Source: Halichondria panicea (Eukaryota; Porifera; Demospongiae; Suberitida; Halichondriidae). From it: 64,000 bases of DNA. The position numbers and the translations under genes were made by a program. Below the pieces are notes generated by a model, which saw only the letters and a program-made list of their open reading frames with translations, ran no database searches and had not been told where the DNA came from. Shown here in pieces: positions 46,144-58,252 of the stretch (position 1 is the stretch's first letter; each line of letters begins with the position of its first letter). The stretch spans positions 5,023,378 to 5,087,377 of the forward strand of contig NC_087381.1 of assembly GCF_963675165.1 (NCBI RefSeq), given 5' to 3'.

Positions 46144-47140
46144 TTTCCAACACATGCACAAATTGATATAAATGTTACAAAATAATCATCAATAAACGCT
46201 AAATTTCTAGCTGCAGTTTTAATGTTCATAGCTGCCAGTTCTGTTACCAAGTGCCTGAACACGTACAGACCAGATGATGTCAATTTGACCTTTGCGGTCT
46301 TGACATATACCTCCAGGCTCCACTATGGTTGAACATCAGAGAGGGAAGAGCTGGTGGGAGGGACTTTATCCTGCATTGAGGACACTATACTCCCATGCAC
46401 ACTCCTTTAATACACTATTATTTGTGTGGGGGGGGGGTCAGTTTTATAATCTCAAAGATGTGTAGCTATATAACGGCTGAATTTCAGTAGCCCTTGCTAC
46501 AGAATAGTAATTTATATCAATTAAATAATTAAACTACTTGCATGTGGGAGGTCATCAAAAACATGCACCATTCCCAACTGCAGAGTCTACTATACACACA
46601 CACATGTAATATATACCATACTCACAAACGATTTATCAGAGCAGTTTAGTCACTGGTTTTAATAATTAAATATAGACACGATCTTGGTACAAGATGAGGC
46701 CGACGCGTGATATCATGTGATTGGCACAATGGAAGTGCAGAGTGGAATTTTAGAATGGAAGTGCATTCCAGAGTGGAATTTCAGAGTGGAAGTGCATCAG
46801 TTCAAGAGTGGGATCTTAGAGTGGAACTGAATGGCCCCTACGGGCTTCCGTACCATTCCATGGAATGTTTATATCATAATTAAATTCATGACCCGCTATG
46901 GTTGTTATAATTACCAGTATACCAGTATACCAGTCCATGAAAATCCTGGTATACCAATTGCCACATTGGAACTTGACCAGGCGTTCTGTCTGTAACAAAC
47001 AGCCTGTTCTCGACACTATAGGCCATTTTAACAAAAAGAATAAAATTATTCCTTGCGTTAACTAGATAGGCATGCCCGTCCCCAAAAATAGGGGGACGGG
47101 TTACAGCCCTATCTACCATTCGTTCTCTCCTCTACTATCT
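46144..47140. other. Spacer with short local repeats
   Basis: No gene seen. Around 46725-46830 there is an imperfect tandem block of 'AGAGTGGAATTT' and 'AGTGGAAGTGCAT' motifs; a G9 run lies at about 46430. Confidence 0.5.
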
Positions 47141-47150
47141 ATGGTTCTAC

Positions 47151-47208
47151 TAGCCTCGATTCAAGGCCGATTAAAATACGTATTTTAATCGGCCTTGAAT
47201 CGAGGCTA
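47151..47208. repeat. Perfect 58-bp palindrome
   Basis: TAGCCTCGATTCAAGGCCGA and its exact complement meet at a central ACGT with no spacer. A 9-bp direct repeat TGGTTCTAC abuts both sides (47142-47150, 47209-47217), though the local sequence has further copies of that motif. It could be the two ends of a 'CCTCGAT..AGGCCG' MITE without a body. Confidence 0.9.
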
Positions 47209-48440
47209 TGGTTCTACTATCCATGGTTCTACTATCCGTACTAACTATGAATATCATTAATATTAGCCGCGGGCCTCTAACCACAAAGCTCAGCTTGCTG
47301 CATAGAAGGGAGGAGCTGGGAAGCCAATAAATGCATTACGTAAGGGCTATACAATCTGATTGAGCTCAATGCAATGTATTGGACCAACAGAACTAAAGTT
47401 TATGGCCGTTCAAAGATATAGAAATCTCTCCCACTGCATGGTTTTTGACCACCACTGCATGGTCTCTATGCCACCACTCTAGGTAATGTATAATGTAACT
47501 GACATGCCACAGTTATCTCATACTCACTGTTATTTCCATACAGCTATATAAGAAGATGAAAGTGGTAGAGTTGTCAGCGGAGTCCAGTCATGATGAATCA
47601 TCCACTGAGAGTGAAAGTGAAGAGAGCTTTATAGCGATGAGAGGAGCAAGAGCTATAACCAACACACTGATTGCTTTTATTGCAATAGTGTTTAACCCCC
47701 CCCCCCCTCCACACAGCCAAACTTATACACCCACAACACACACATGTACACACCACACCCACACCAGGGAGTGTGGAGCAAAGAGTGGTGGTGTATGGTG
47801 AAGTGCCACGAGCTAGTATGAGAGTGTCAGCTGGCAAGAACAAGAACATAATAAAATAATAGTCATAAACTCTGTACTAGTGGAACTATATACCCAATTA
47901 ATGGAAATTATAATTGTCTCTTCAGTTTGTTTTTGTGTTATGATTATATATACTATAATTGTTATATTTACAGGGAATAATCGGTATGAGAATAGAGTGC
48001 TGCGACTTTTATCGACGAGGTGTGTCCTCATTTATTTGAAGCAGGGTTGATAAAATTCATTCATAAAAAGCACATACCAAAATTGTAACTATATATAATA
48101 ATAATTATAGCTAATAATATAAAATGCAAAAATGTCATTTGTGTACAGGAGTCCTATATGTCTTACACATTGCTCTATAGTTTTAGTCAGTCATGCAGTC
48201 AACCTCGTGTTCAGCACTCATGATCATAAATCACTGGGCCTGCATGTAAAGAAAGTACTATAGTCACTCAAGCAGTACTGTAACATGAATTTGTCCGATA
48301 TAATTATATAATGCATGGAGCTGCATGGGCATGGAGTTGGAAATTAACGAGCTAGCACGCTGTATAACATGTATAAATAATTATAATCATATAATTATAT
48401 ATGCAAGCTTGCATGTAACATTAGCTAAATATAGTTATTA
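47209..48440. other. Spacer downstream of copy B, no confident gene
   Basis: Copy B's Death exon ends in a splice donor, so at least one more exon should lie here, but none is recognised and no Ig exon like that of copy A is seen. An S/E-rich plus-strand ORF at 47556 has no family resemblance. Confidence 0.4.
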
Positions 48441-48475
48441 TACAGTCACTGTATATATATGATTACTTTACGTAC

Positions 48476-51405
48476 CTTTATTTCATTCAAGTACTGAACA
48501 ATCTTGGTAGCAATTTCTGCCTTCCTCAGATCCAATAAGATCCTAATCAGTGCTCGGAAGGTTGCTTCGCTGGGTTCGTGACCCCTCCAAATTGACAAAC
48601 AGTTGATTACTGCCACTTGATTGCTTCTACTTAAATAAGTCTCTCGCCTCACGTCAGCTTGTTCATTGTCAGTCAACTTCAGTGGGTTGAGGTACAGCTC
48701 CACATCATCAAAGTGCATAGCTACTGGAGCAAAGTCGTCTTGTTTAATCTCTCGATCCAATTGCTCGTCAGTGACTCTATGCTTGACCATCAACTCATGG
48801 AGGCTGGTAGTCCCTGGATCCTATACACATAACATGTTGAGAAAATAATAATGTCTCTGAACTCACAGTAAAAGTTTCCGACTTATATACTGCGTACACA
48901 AAAAAGCAAGTCTGAAGCACTAGCTCACATCAAGGTGGGGAAGAATTACCCTAATTTTTGTACACAATATACAACGCACATATTGCTCATCACGACTTGC
49001 ACTGCTTCTAAATACAGAGAGATCAATATCATCATGAGCCACACCAGCTAGGTCCTGTATGTGCATACAAAGAATTGGTGAAAGTAATTATACATAAGCT
49101 AGTTGAATTCCACTCACCAGAGGGTTTCTCCCAGTGAAGACGCTGTACTTGTTGAGAGTGTCCCTCAGACAGCTGTAAGTTCCCTCAGTCTCACTCCTCC
49201 ACCTCTCAAGGGCCTGGACCACCTCCTGTCTGGGACTAACCGACTGAATGTTGACAACTAAAGCTTGAAATTGGCTTAGGATTCTTCTGTACATGCGACT
49301 GTTTCGAGCTACTTGATCAGGAGTTTCATTGTCTGAATTGGCAACTAGTTCGGCAAAATGGGAAATAAAAGCTCTGGAGATTTTCTCATTTTTTTTAACA
49401 TTCTTGTTACTGTGGATACACTGTATGGTGGCTTGATCCAGGCCAGCATACGGCTCAAACTGAAAGAGGTGCTCGAAGGTGAGGCCAACTTGTTGTGTCG
49501 ACTTGATAGTGCTTTTGTTGGAGGAGACAGCTGCTGCAATATCTTTGATGTCGACTAATGGGAGGTCAGAGGAATTTTTCAGAGGATGCTTGACAACTTC
49601 ATTTGGATCAATTATCGATTCAATCACATTCACATTTCGCCCAAAACTTTCAACAGTTTCACGGATTGTGCTCACAATTCTGGAGCGATGAATCAGACCT
49701 TCAGGTCGAACTGTGTCAGAGCGCATTTTGATAACAAGAGATCGACCATTTTCAGCAAGCTCGAGGTGTGCGGTGATCCCATCATCGTTGCACCAGCAAA
49801 TTCCACTCTTCCACACAGAGCAGAATCTCTGCAGGGAAGGAATATTGAGCAATATTTTTCTAGCAGGGGCAAGTCGGAACGTGAACACTATCCTCAGAAT
49901 GAGGACTTGAAGGCAACGAGGATCATAAAACTCTGTGTCTTGAGATGTTTCAAATATCCAACCAAAGTGGTACTTGATACTTTGAGCGTGTTTCCAAACT
50001 TGATCTGGAGTCTCGATTCGAATGAGCCCTGGAAAGAAGAGGTATCGAGTGTCAGACTCAGAAACAGAAGCATCTCTGTCAGTGGAAGAAGCAATCTCTT
50101 TCGAAATGAAATCCAAGACTTTCTTGTCTATGATTTCAAAACACAGCTCTAAATGGGACATGAAGGCAATCAACATCTCTATGTCGAAGCCATTAAATGC
50201 TTTGCTAAATTTCGACAAAGGCACCACACCAGTGCTTGAAGCTAGCTTGCAGTGTTGGCGGAAACTTTCAGGAGCAAACACGGTCCCAGTGACTGTGGAA
50301 AGAAGTGTTGCTTGGTCAATCACTAAGAAAGACTTCTCTGGAGAGCTGTCATTACGGAGAAACAAGAGGAGACCTCTTTTATGCAGTTGGTCACAAATCT
50401 CTACAAGGTGAGAGATGGTGCTGGGTATAAAAGAAAGAATATCTTGGGTGCGTTTTGACAGATCCTCGTTAAGGTCGCTCTTAATTTTTTCGTGTACTTT
50501 TCCCAACAACAAAGCGAGGTCGTCTTTGAAGCTTTCGACAAGGTAAATATAAAAGGTATGAGCATTCAGGCTGATAGTTTCTGGAGAGCGGAGAATAGCG
50601 GAGCTTTTCTGGATCTGTCTTTTCGCTTTTTTCATATCAACTGAATCAGCAAAGCGGCAATCCATTGGAATGAACTCTGTGAACTCAAACTTAGGGAATT
50701 GCTTGATAATGGGGGCAAAAATGCTCTCTTTGGCTCGTGGATCTTCTCCCATTTCCTTCACCTGGTCGGCATGGCTACCAACTACTATCACGTGTGCTTT
50801 GTCTTTCAGATTGGTGCACTGATTTTGGACGAGGGTCAACCAATGAATCATGGAATCAATAATTGCCTGCTCACTTTCTACAAGCTTGGCACATAGAATA
50901 ATGATGGGTGGTGAGGTTTGAACAGCATTCTCAAGAATGGCACAGTGGCTCGTGTAAAACTCTTTCTGACCAGCAAAATCAAAATAAATGATTCTCCCAA
51001 ACTCTTTTGTGTATACTTCGTACGGTATAATCCCCACTGTCCTTGTATCGACGCCATCTACAGGTCTTGCCTTCTGTAGTAGTTTAGACCAAAACCCTTT
51101 TGGGGTCAGAATGGACTTCAACAGAGTGCTCTTCCCCACGCCACCGTCACCAGTGAGGAGCACAAACAAAGGAAGGTGTGGGGGTCGCTCGGAGGAGAGC
51201 TTTCCAATGAGCTTGCTGTGTTCCTTGTAGACATTGGCGACCTTGGCTCCATGTTTCAAGAGGAGCTTTATGATATTAGGGTCGTTGGACAAATCGAGAG
51301 GTGTCTTGCCTTCTTTGTCAATCACATTCGGATCACTGTGGCATTCTGCCAGTAGAAACTCCACTCTTGAAGCAGGCCCGTACTTCACTGCTAGTAAGAG
51401 GAAAC
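48476..51405 (-). CDS. Ank-ROC-COR-Death protein, intact paralogue (copy B)
   Basis: The large exon 51405-49118 is open for 762 codons between an acceptor (TTCTAG|G) and donor GTGAGT. It is followed by exons 49054-48980 and 48820-48476 (Death; donor GTACGT). It carries an ankyrin repeat 'DKEGKTPLDLSNDPNIIKLL', Roc P-loop 'GDGGVGKSTLL', G3 'DFAGQKEFYTS', G4-like 'VGSHADQVKE', and a COR domain ('ICDQLHKRGLLLFL', 'YLFFPGLI'). Then come a middle region and the Death exon 'ATFRALIRILLDLRKAEIATK'. ROCO proteins use Roc-COR as a GTP-dependent dimer switch; Ank and Death parts suggest a signalling adaptor in the cytosol. Ankyrin exons continue upstream. C-terminal exons beyond 48476 are missing from my reading. 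Confidence 0.85.
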
Positions 51406-52004
51406 CTAGAATAGTACAGAAGTTAATTACTCAGGCTAACCCAACTTCGATTCATACTGTAATACCGTATAGCTGGTTATTTCGAGGTTTTTGAGGAACA
51501 CGAAAATTTAGTGCCTTGAAAATTGGTTTACATCCGGTATTGAAACCTCTCTACTGTGGGGTGTGGTCATATGTCATATGAACCGCTATCCTCGAAATGT
51601 ATATAGTGCCTCCAAAATAACCCGCTATATGGTAGATACATCATTATGACACTATAGAACCAATTTTGTAAGGTATTAATTTGATCAACATGACCTCCAT
51701 TCATATACATACATGCATAACAAAACGATGTGAAGAGTATGGAAAAAAACGTAAACAAGATATGGGTTGGCGGTACTTGGTGCATGAAAGCAGATTGAGT
51801 TGGCAATGAGCTCCAAAGCAAAATTAATATGAAGGAGTCAATTGTGCACACACTGGAACTAAACAGGAGTCAATTGCCTCTAGCCTCGTTTACACCATGC
51901 AGGCCTTTAATCTGGGTTGGAATCCGCGGTTTAAACCTAATCCGGATTCCAAAACACAATCAACAATCGATGCAAATCAAGATTACAATTTTACCAAAGA
52001 ATAC
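51406..52004. other. Intron of copy B
   Basis: No coding part recognised. A fragment at 51474-51535 resembles repeats at 54410-54500 and 60720-60800 ('GTAATTTTCGTGGG'-type blocks). Confidence 0.4.
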
Positions 52005-53516
52005 GGTTGGTACTGGATGTAAGAACCACGAAATAAGCTGTGTCAGCATATTATTATTCTATAGTATCTATAGTGTCCAATATGGTGTCTTGTGTAGTGA
52101 CCAATAGTGTCCAATAGTGTCGTTTAATATCTAGAATGATGTCAACAGTTGTTCAGTGGTGTCTATATGGTGTCCTATAGTGTCTATGGTGTCCTACAGT
52201 TTATCAGTGGCGTTCAGTAGTGCCCGTGGTGTCTATGGTGTCCAACAGTTTCTCAGTGGTGTTCTGTAGTGCCCGTGGTGTCTATGGTGTCCTACAGTTT
52301 CTCAGTGGCGTTTTGTAGTGCCCGTGGTGTCACAGGCACTACTGAACACCACTGAGAACCTGTCGGACACCATAAACACCACAGGCACTACAAAACACCA
52401 CTGAGAAACTGTTGGACACCATAGACACCACGGGCACTACCGATCACCACTGATAAACTGTATAGGACACCACAGACACCACGGGCACTACTGAACACCA
52501 ATGAGAAACTGTAGGACACTATAGGACACCACGGGAACTACAGGACACCACTGAGAAACTGTTGGGCACTATGGGACACCACAGACACCACGGGCACTAC
52601 AGAACACCACTGAGAAACTGTAGGACACCATAGACACCACGGGCACTACTGTACACCAATGAGAAACTGTAGGACACCATAGACACTATAGGACACCACG
52701 GGAACTACAGGACACCACTGAGAAACTGTTGGGCACCATATGTAGACACTATGGGACACCATAGACACCACAGACACCACAGGACACCACTGAGAAACTG
52801 TTGGACACAATAGACACCACGGGCACTACAGAACACCACTGTAGGACACTATATAAACACTATAGGACACCATAGATACCACGGGCACTACTGAACACCA
52901 ATGAGAAAACCGTAGACACCACCGGCACTACAGGACACCACTGAGAAACTGTAGGACATGATGGGGCATCATAGACACTATAGGACACCATAGACATGTA
53001 TACCACAGGCACTACAAAACACCACTGAGAAACTGTTGGACACCATAGACACTATGGGACACCACAGACACCACGGGCACTACTGAACACCACTGAGAAA
53101 CTGTTGGACACCATAGACACTATGGGACACCACAGACACCACGGGCACTACTGAACACCACTGAGAAACTGTAGGACACCATAGACACCACAGGCACTAC
53201 AGGACACCACTGAGAAACTGTAGGACATTATGGGGCACCATAGACACTATAGGACACCATAGACACCACAGGCACTACAAAACACCACTGAGAACTGTAG
53301 GACACCATAGACACTATAGGACACCACGGGCACTACTGAACGCCACTGAGAAACTGTAGAACACCGTAGATACTATAGTACACCATGGGGCACTACTAAA
53401 TAGCGTTGATAGACACTATTGGACACTATTGGACACTATAGATACTATAGAATAATGCTATATAGGTTAAAACGCTGACACAGCTTATTTCGTGGTTCTT
53501 ACATCCAGTACTAACC
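52005..53516. mobile_element. Non-autonomous, possibly Merlin-type element filled by a minisatellite
   Basis: Inverted ends GGTTGGTACTGGATGTAAGA (left) and the complement of GGTTAGTACTGGATGTAAGA (right), continuing through 'CGAAATAAGCTGTGTCAGC', about 43 bp. A perfect 8-bp TSD AAGAATAC abuts both ends (51997-52004, 53517-53524). The 8-bp TSD and the GGTT start match the Merlin copy at 2550. The interior is nearly all minisatellite. It lies in an intron of copy B. Confidence 0.85.
52080..53450. repeat. Large minisatellite with an orientation switch
   Basis: Units of about 48 bp built from 'GACACCACGGGCACTACTGA', 'ACACCACTGAGAAACTGT' and 'AGGACACCATA'. From 52080 to about 52332 the units are in reverse complement; from there to 53450 they run forward, with more than 20 units. 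The switch at 52332 makes a long imperfect palindrome. Confidence 0.95.
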
Positions 53517-53748
53517 AAGAATACAATTGACCAATTCAGCTAGTGCTGAAAGCTACAACGATTTGCCGATAATAATTATATTCACAAAATTAATGTCATC
53601 ACTAAAATAACTCGATCAAGTGTCTTGGCTGAGATCCAGAAGAGGGGCCCTTTCTCCTCAATCCAGCTCAACCCTCTACTATTAGCACTTTCATGATCAT
53701 TATCATGATAATTATATGCACATTAATTTTTTAATTCCGATTAATTAG

Positions 53749-53840
53749 ATTTTATTCCGCTGCGTTTGGCGTTTAATTTTGGGGTTCTGTAAATTTTACA
53801 GAACCCCAAAATTAAACGCCAAACGCAGCGGAATAAAATC
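53749..53840. repeat. 92-bp near-perfect palindrome
   Basis: Arms of about 45 bp: 'GATTTTATTCCGCTGCGTTT', 'GGCGTTTAATTTTGGGGTTC' and complement, closing on 'TGTAAATTTTACA'. It lies about 30 bp downstream (minus sense) of an ankyrin exon's donor. Confidence 0.93.
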
Positions 53841-53867
53841 AACTGGTTAGAAAGTTAAGGAATTTAC

Positions 53868-54122
53868 TTTTTGTATCACAGTGATGGATGATAGCGAGAT
53901 ACTTGACTACTTCCCAGTGTCTACCTCTGAAGGCCAGAAAGAGTGGGGTGTCACCAGCCTTGTTGACTGGCTCTGTGAAGACCGCCATCAACAACATAAC
54001 AGTCACTGATAAACACTTACTATTTGGATCAACATCCTTGTTCATGAGAGCCTTGACCATCTCCAGGTCACCACGGGAAAACTCAAGGGAGAGTGGAGTG
54101 TCTCCAGCCTCATTCACTGCAA
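53868..54122 (-). CDS. Ankyrin exon pair 1 of copy B
   Basis: Exons 54122-54021 (102 bp, 'VNEAGDTPLSLEFSRGDLEM') and 53972-53868 (105 bp, 'VNKAGDTPLFLAFRGRHWEV'), each one ankyrin repeat bounded by GT-AG. Lengths divide by three and phases match the other pairs at 58.0, 59.3 and 61.5 kb. Confidence 0.82.
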
Positions 54123-54606
54123 CTGTGTGAATACAAGCAAATTATGGAAAGCACGATGATGTTTGGCAATGGTTCGAATGAGGTTCATGCAGTAATATAC
54201 TACTCTGGAGTCAATTGCCTCTGTATAGCTCTAGAGATAGAACTTGTGCTTAATAATTGTATACATGCATTTTGTGTATATGTAATCTCCTGTCTGAACT
54301 GTACCAAGTGCTAGATCAAAATGGATATACATACATGTATATGCACTCCTGATGTATGTAAGAGGCTTTTTCTCAACTGATTTGACTGATACACGTAGAT
54401 TATAGCTACATGCGGGTAATTTTCGTGGGATAAATATCCGTTATTTTCGTGGGCAAGCTAATCTCCATGAAATTTTAACGTATAGGCGTGGCTTACCGGA
54501 ACCACTACAGTTGTGGTAAACCACTTGACAATATTTATGTCACATTGATACCGCACCCACCAGAAATGACGCAAAAGGGCGTAACCCTCGATTTTCGCGC
54601 GGGATG

Positions 54607-55295
54607 TTCCTTGTCTCTCTTGCTCAGCACCTACCTACTACTTTCCTAGATCCACCACTGCAATTCTCACCTCAACTTTGCTACAAAAGAAAAGACCTAG
54701 GCTTGTGCATAGCCAGCAACCTTTCCCGGTCACTGCATTATGACCTCATATCGTCTAAGGCCTACCGAGCTCTTAACCTCATCCGACGCATTTCAAACCA
54801 ATCAGAAACCAGTACAAAGAAGTCAATATACATAAGGCTAGTTCAATCCCAAGTCACCTACTGCTCCCAAGTCTGGAGACCAAATTTGATCAAGGACATT
54901 CTAAAACTGGAGAGAATCCAGAGGAGAGCGACCAACTCAACGATTATTCAAGTTCGTAAAGATCGAGGCTGTCCAAATTGAACCTACTACCACTAATGTA
55001 TATATACTGGTTTGAAATTCAAGATAATGTTTCTAGTTGAAGGAACCATAAGACAACTTTAACGTAAAAGACCATGTCAAATTTGTTGCTGGTCGCACCC
55101 GCTTCATGCAGTTGCAACAACAAACTCATTGTCAAAGCCAAACACTACAGCGCAAGTAGACACTTCTACCTCAATCGTATTGCAAGATTATGGAACTCGA
55201 TGCCTACCACGAATACCTGCAACTCCACTAACTCTAATCAAAAATACTCTCTATTACTACTTCTGCATGAGAGTACTTTGAACACAAAACTTTAA
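54607..55295 (+). pseudogene. 3' end of a non-LTR (LINE) reverse transcriptase
   Basis: The first part (to 54981) reads 'LGLCIASNLSRSLHYDLISS', 'KAYRALNLIRR', 'RLVQSQVTYCSQVWRP' and 'KLERIQRRAT', the C-terminal RT/thumb region of CR1/L2/Rex-like LINEs. After frame changes, 55074-55295 has 'HFYLNRIARLWNSMP', the usual end of such ORFs. The RT core and endonuclease are absent, as in a 5'-truncated copy. It lies in an intron between ankyrin pairs. Confidence 0.82.
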
Positions 55296-55299
55296 CTCT

Positions 55300-57980
55300 G
55301 ACAACCTACATGTACTTACCACTTAATGTGCCCATCATGCATATGCAAGATGTTCATATCTCCACATGTAAATGTATATTCAGATGTGTTGTACCTTGCG
55401 GCACAGTCACAATTCTGATTCATGAGTCTATTCATGCATGTGGCACACGTGGCAGTCAGTGAATTAATCTCCATTGAGTGTTTAATATCTAAGATAACCC
55501 CCTGTTGTTTCTTACTGCGTTCTTACTAACTTGGCCTATAGCATGGAGACGATGTTATTTGTTCAAAAAGAGAAATATTGCTTGTTAAATCAAGAATTTG
55601 TTATGGCATTGAGAAGAGTCTGACTGCAACGTTTGCCACGAAGTCATGCACATGCGTGAATAGACTCATGAATCAGCCGCCCTCCTTGTGGAAGGGCTTG
55701 ATTATGATTTACGATGGTGTATAATGGTTATGACGACGTGATTTATGATGGTATAATAATGACATCTTAATTACTATATAGATTTAAGATGGTATGACGA
55801 CGTGATTTACGATGGTGTAATGATTATGACGACGTGATTTATGATGGTATAATTATGACATCGTAATTACTATATCACGACGTGATTTAAGATGGTATGA
55901 CACAACGTGATTTTATGACATTGTCCACGATGGTATATCCTATCCTAAATTACTATATCACGAAGTCATATAAGGATTCACGTTGGATTTTAGATGAGGT
56001 AGTTTTGATAGGTTTGGCTTGCCATAAGGGCTAGTATACTCTCTTCGATACAAATCATATTCATCACATGGAATAGTTTTACCATGGAATGTAATTAACC
56101 ACAGAGCTCTTTTAATAGCCTCTACACAGGCTCTCCTACACAGGATCTCCTTTTTCTTTTTCTGTTCTTATCACTAAGATAAAACAGCTTTTTAATAAGT
56201 GCTGACATCAGCGTTTTACATTCAAATTGCACAGAATGCGACTCATCACCAACTGTGCAGATATTTTTCCATATCGTACACCCGGAAGTGTATTATTGCA
56301 CACTTGTTATTGCACACTAGGAAGTGATTCTTATTTGGTTTTCAGCAGTGAGAGAACAAGAAAAACATAGTTTACACACTTATAATCATGCATTGCAATG
56401 TTTATCAGTCTCGTTTCCTGTTTTCTGATGCTCTGTTTCACTTCTGTGCTCTTTTTGCAGTGAAGCTGAGGGTCAGGAAGTTGTCAGTGTTCATATTTAA
56501 TGCATCAAACAGGCATAAGTGTTGGGAGTGAGTGCTTTGAGCGGAGTATTGCACATGTAGAAGTGTACTGCACCACCATATAAGCCTGTTCAGGCTTGTA
56601 TAAAGTCGTTTTGGCTTCAAAAACGGTTATTACACTTTTCTTCAGTTATAGCGGCGCATGTTTCCTCTTCTGATACACTAGAGCATGATAGAAAGCAAGC
56701 ACATGCTGTTTATCCTTCAGAACTATCCATTTTCAAAACGGGTTGCTGGTTGTCAACGTTTTTCTTGTCTTTTTTTTTTGTCTGTTCTCTACAAAATCTT
56801 TAAGTAGCCTTTTGCAAGCTCTTTTGGTGTTCTAGAGTGTTATTTCTTTGTCTTTCTAGCTGTTTTCTTTCTCTTAAACTCGTCTTCAACTGGGAGAACT
56901 CAATTTTGTTGCTACGCATTCTTCTGGTTGATAAAGCAACCGCATGTTGCGCATGCGCAGATTCAACCTGCATTTTGGTTGCCAAGCAATAAATGCATTA
57001 TCCCATGGATACTGAAGATTGTCACGAGTCTGTGCCAGTAACTGCACGAGTGCCTGCATAATATCATAGTATTAATCGAACATTCAATGAGATAAAATAC
57101 GGTATTAATTGGAGGAATAAAGAAAGAAATAGACGTAGAGTTAGGAAAAAGGAGAGCCTGTATCAGGAAGTCGCGTGAGGGTAGAAGGGTGGTAGAAGGG
57201 TGGTAGAAGGGTGAAAATGAGCGTGGGCATGCAGTGCTAAAGATGTTAGACTGCCCACGCATGTAGAGATTTATGACTATAAAACTTCACATGCAGCAAG
57301 CTGGACATGGGCTTGGAATTGGAAGTTTGCAAGCACTTACCTTGGGCTTAGCTAGATCTACTAGTCTAGATCGTGTGTTCAGACTATCACCATCTATCTT
57401 TCTTGTGTCTTTCTAAATGCTAAATCTAAACTAATAGCTTATAGTCATCATTATCATCTAGCATGCAGTAGCAGGTAGCTACTAACTGCCACCAGAGCTA
57501 GCCACGTTCCCTGATCTGACTTGCAGCACAGCTTGCATGGTTGGTGGTTGTCTCAGTAACTAGCTCAGTACAGTACAGTACAGTACAGTACAGTCTGAAT
57601 GCGTGGGAGAAATACCTTATGTTATGATTGTGGGCTACATATAGCCCACGTTCATAAAAATCCTTGTGGATCCCAAACCAGGCCTTACTTTTTCTTAACT
57701 GTACGCTCATTTCATTCTTTGCTGCCTCACTTTGTCTATTCTTTTTTGCTACCTTCTATTTATGGATGAACAATGACAACAGCAAGAAAAAGTAAGGCCT
57801 GGGACGAGGCTACTCTTTTAATTGGCAAAATTTAGGATTGTTATCACTAAAATAACTCCATATTGTCTTAAATTGGCTGAGATCCAGAAGAGGGGTAATT
57901 TCTCCTTAACTTAGCTCAACCATTTTTATTACATACCATGTTTCAGGTATTCGTACACTGTGCCTTCTTTGTACAGAACC
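55300..57980. other. Intron or spacer with repeats
   Basis: No gene recognised. 55690-55980 is an imperfect tandem array of about 40 bp ('GACGACGTGATTTATGATGG'). 56030-56110 is homologous to about 59025-59100, and 57830-57925 to 53590-53700 and 59105-59215, marking the duplicated ankyrin units. A CAGTA pentamer array lies at about 57565-57595. Confidence 0.6.
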
Positions 57981-57991
57981 TATTAACATAC

Positions 57992-58252
57992 ATTCTGTAT
58001 CACAGTGATGAGTGATGACGAGATACTTGGCCACTTCCCAGTGTCTGCCGTTATATGCCAGAGAGAGAGGGGTGTCACCAGCTTTGTTGACTGGCTCTGT
58101 GGAAGACCACCATCAATAGCATAACAGACTCGCTACTGATAAACACTTACTATTTGGATCAACATCCTTGTTGATGAGAGCCTTGACCATCTCCAGGTCA
58201 CCACGGGAACACTCAAGGGAGAGAGGAGTGTCTCCAGCCTCATTCACTGCAA
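57992..58252 (-). CDS. Ankyrin exon pair 2 of copy B
   Basis: Exons 58252-58151 (102 bp) and 58096-57992 (105 bp), homologous to pair 1; the second exon ends at a GTATGT donor rather than GTAAAT. Encodes 'VNEAGDTPLSLECSRGDLEM' and 'VNKAGDTPLSLAYNGRHWEV'. Confidence 0.82.

Noticed and set aside
47556..47801. S/E- and P-rich plus-strand ORF
   Set aside because: Low complexity, no family resemblance, and it ends in a CA-rich tract. A splice-acceptor-like 'CCATACAG' precedes it, but that is not enough.
49358..50411. Plus-strand ORFs opposite copy B
   Set aside because: Shadows of the 762-codon minus-strand exon with its ROCO motifs.
56800..57262. Minus-strand ORFs with basic or hydrophobic stretches
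   Set aside because: No domain resemblance and no splice context; they are probably chance frames in intron sequence.
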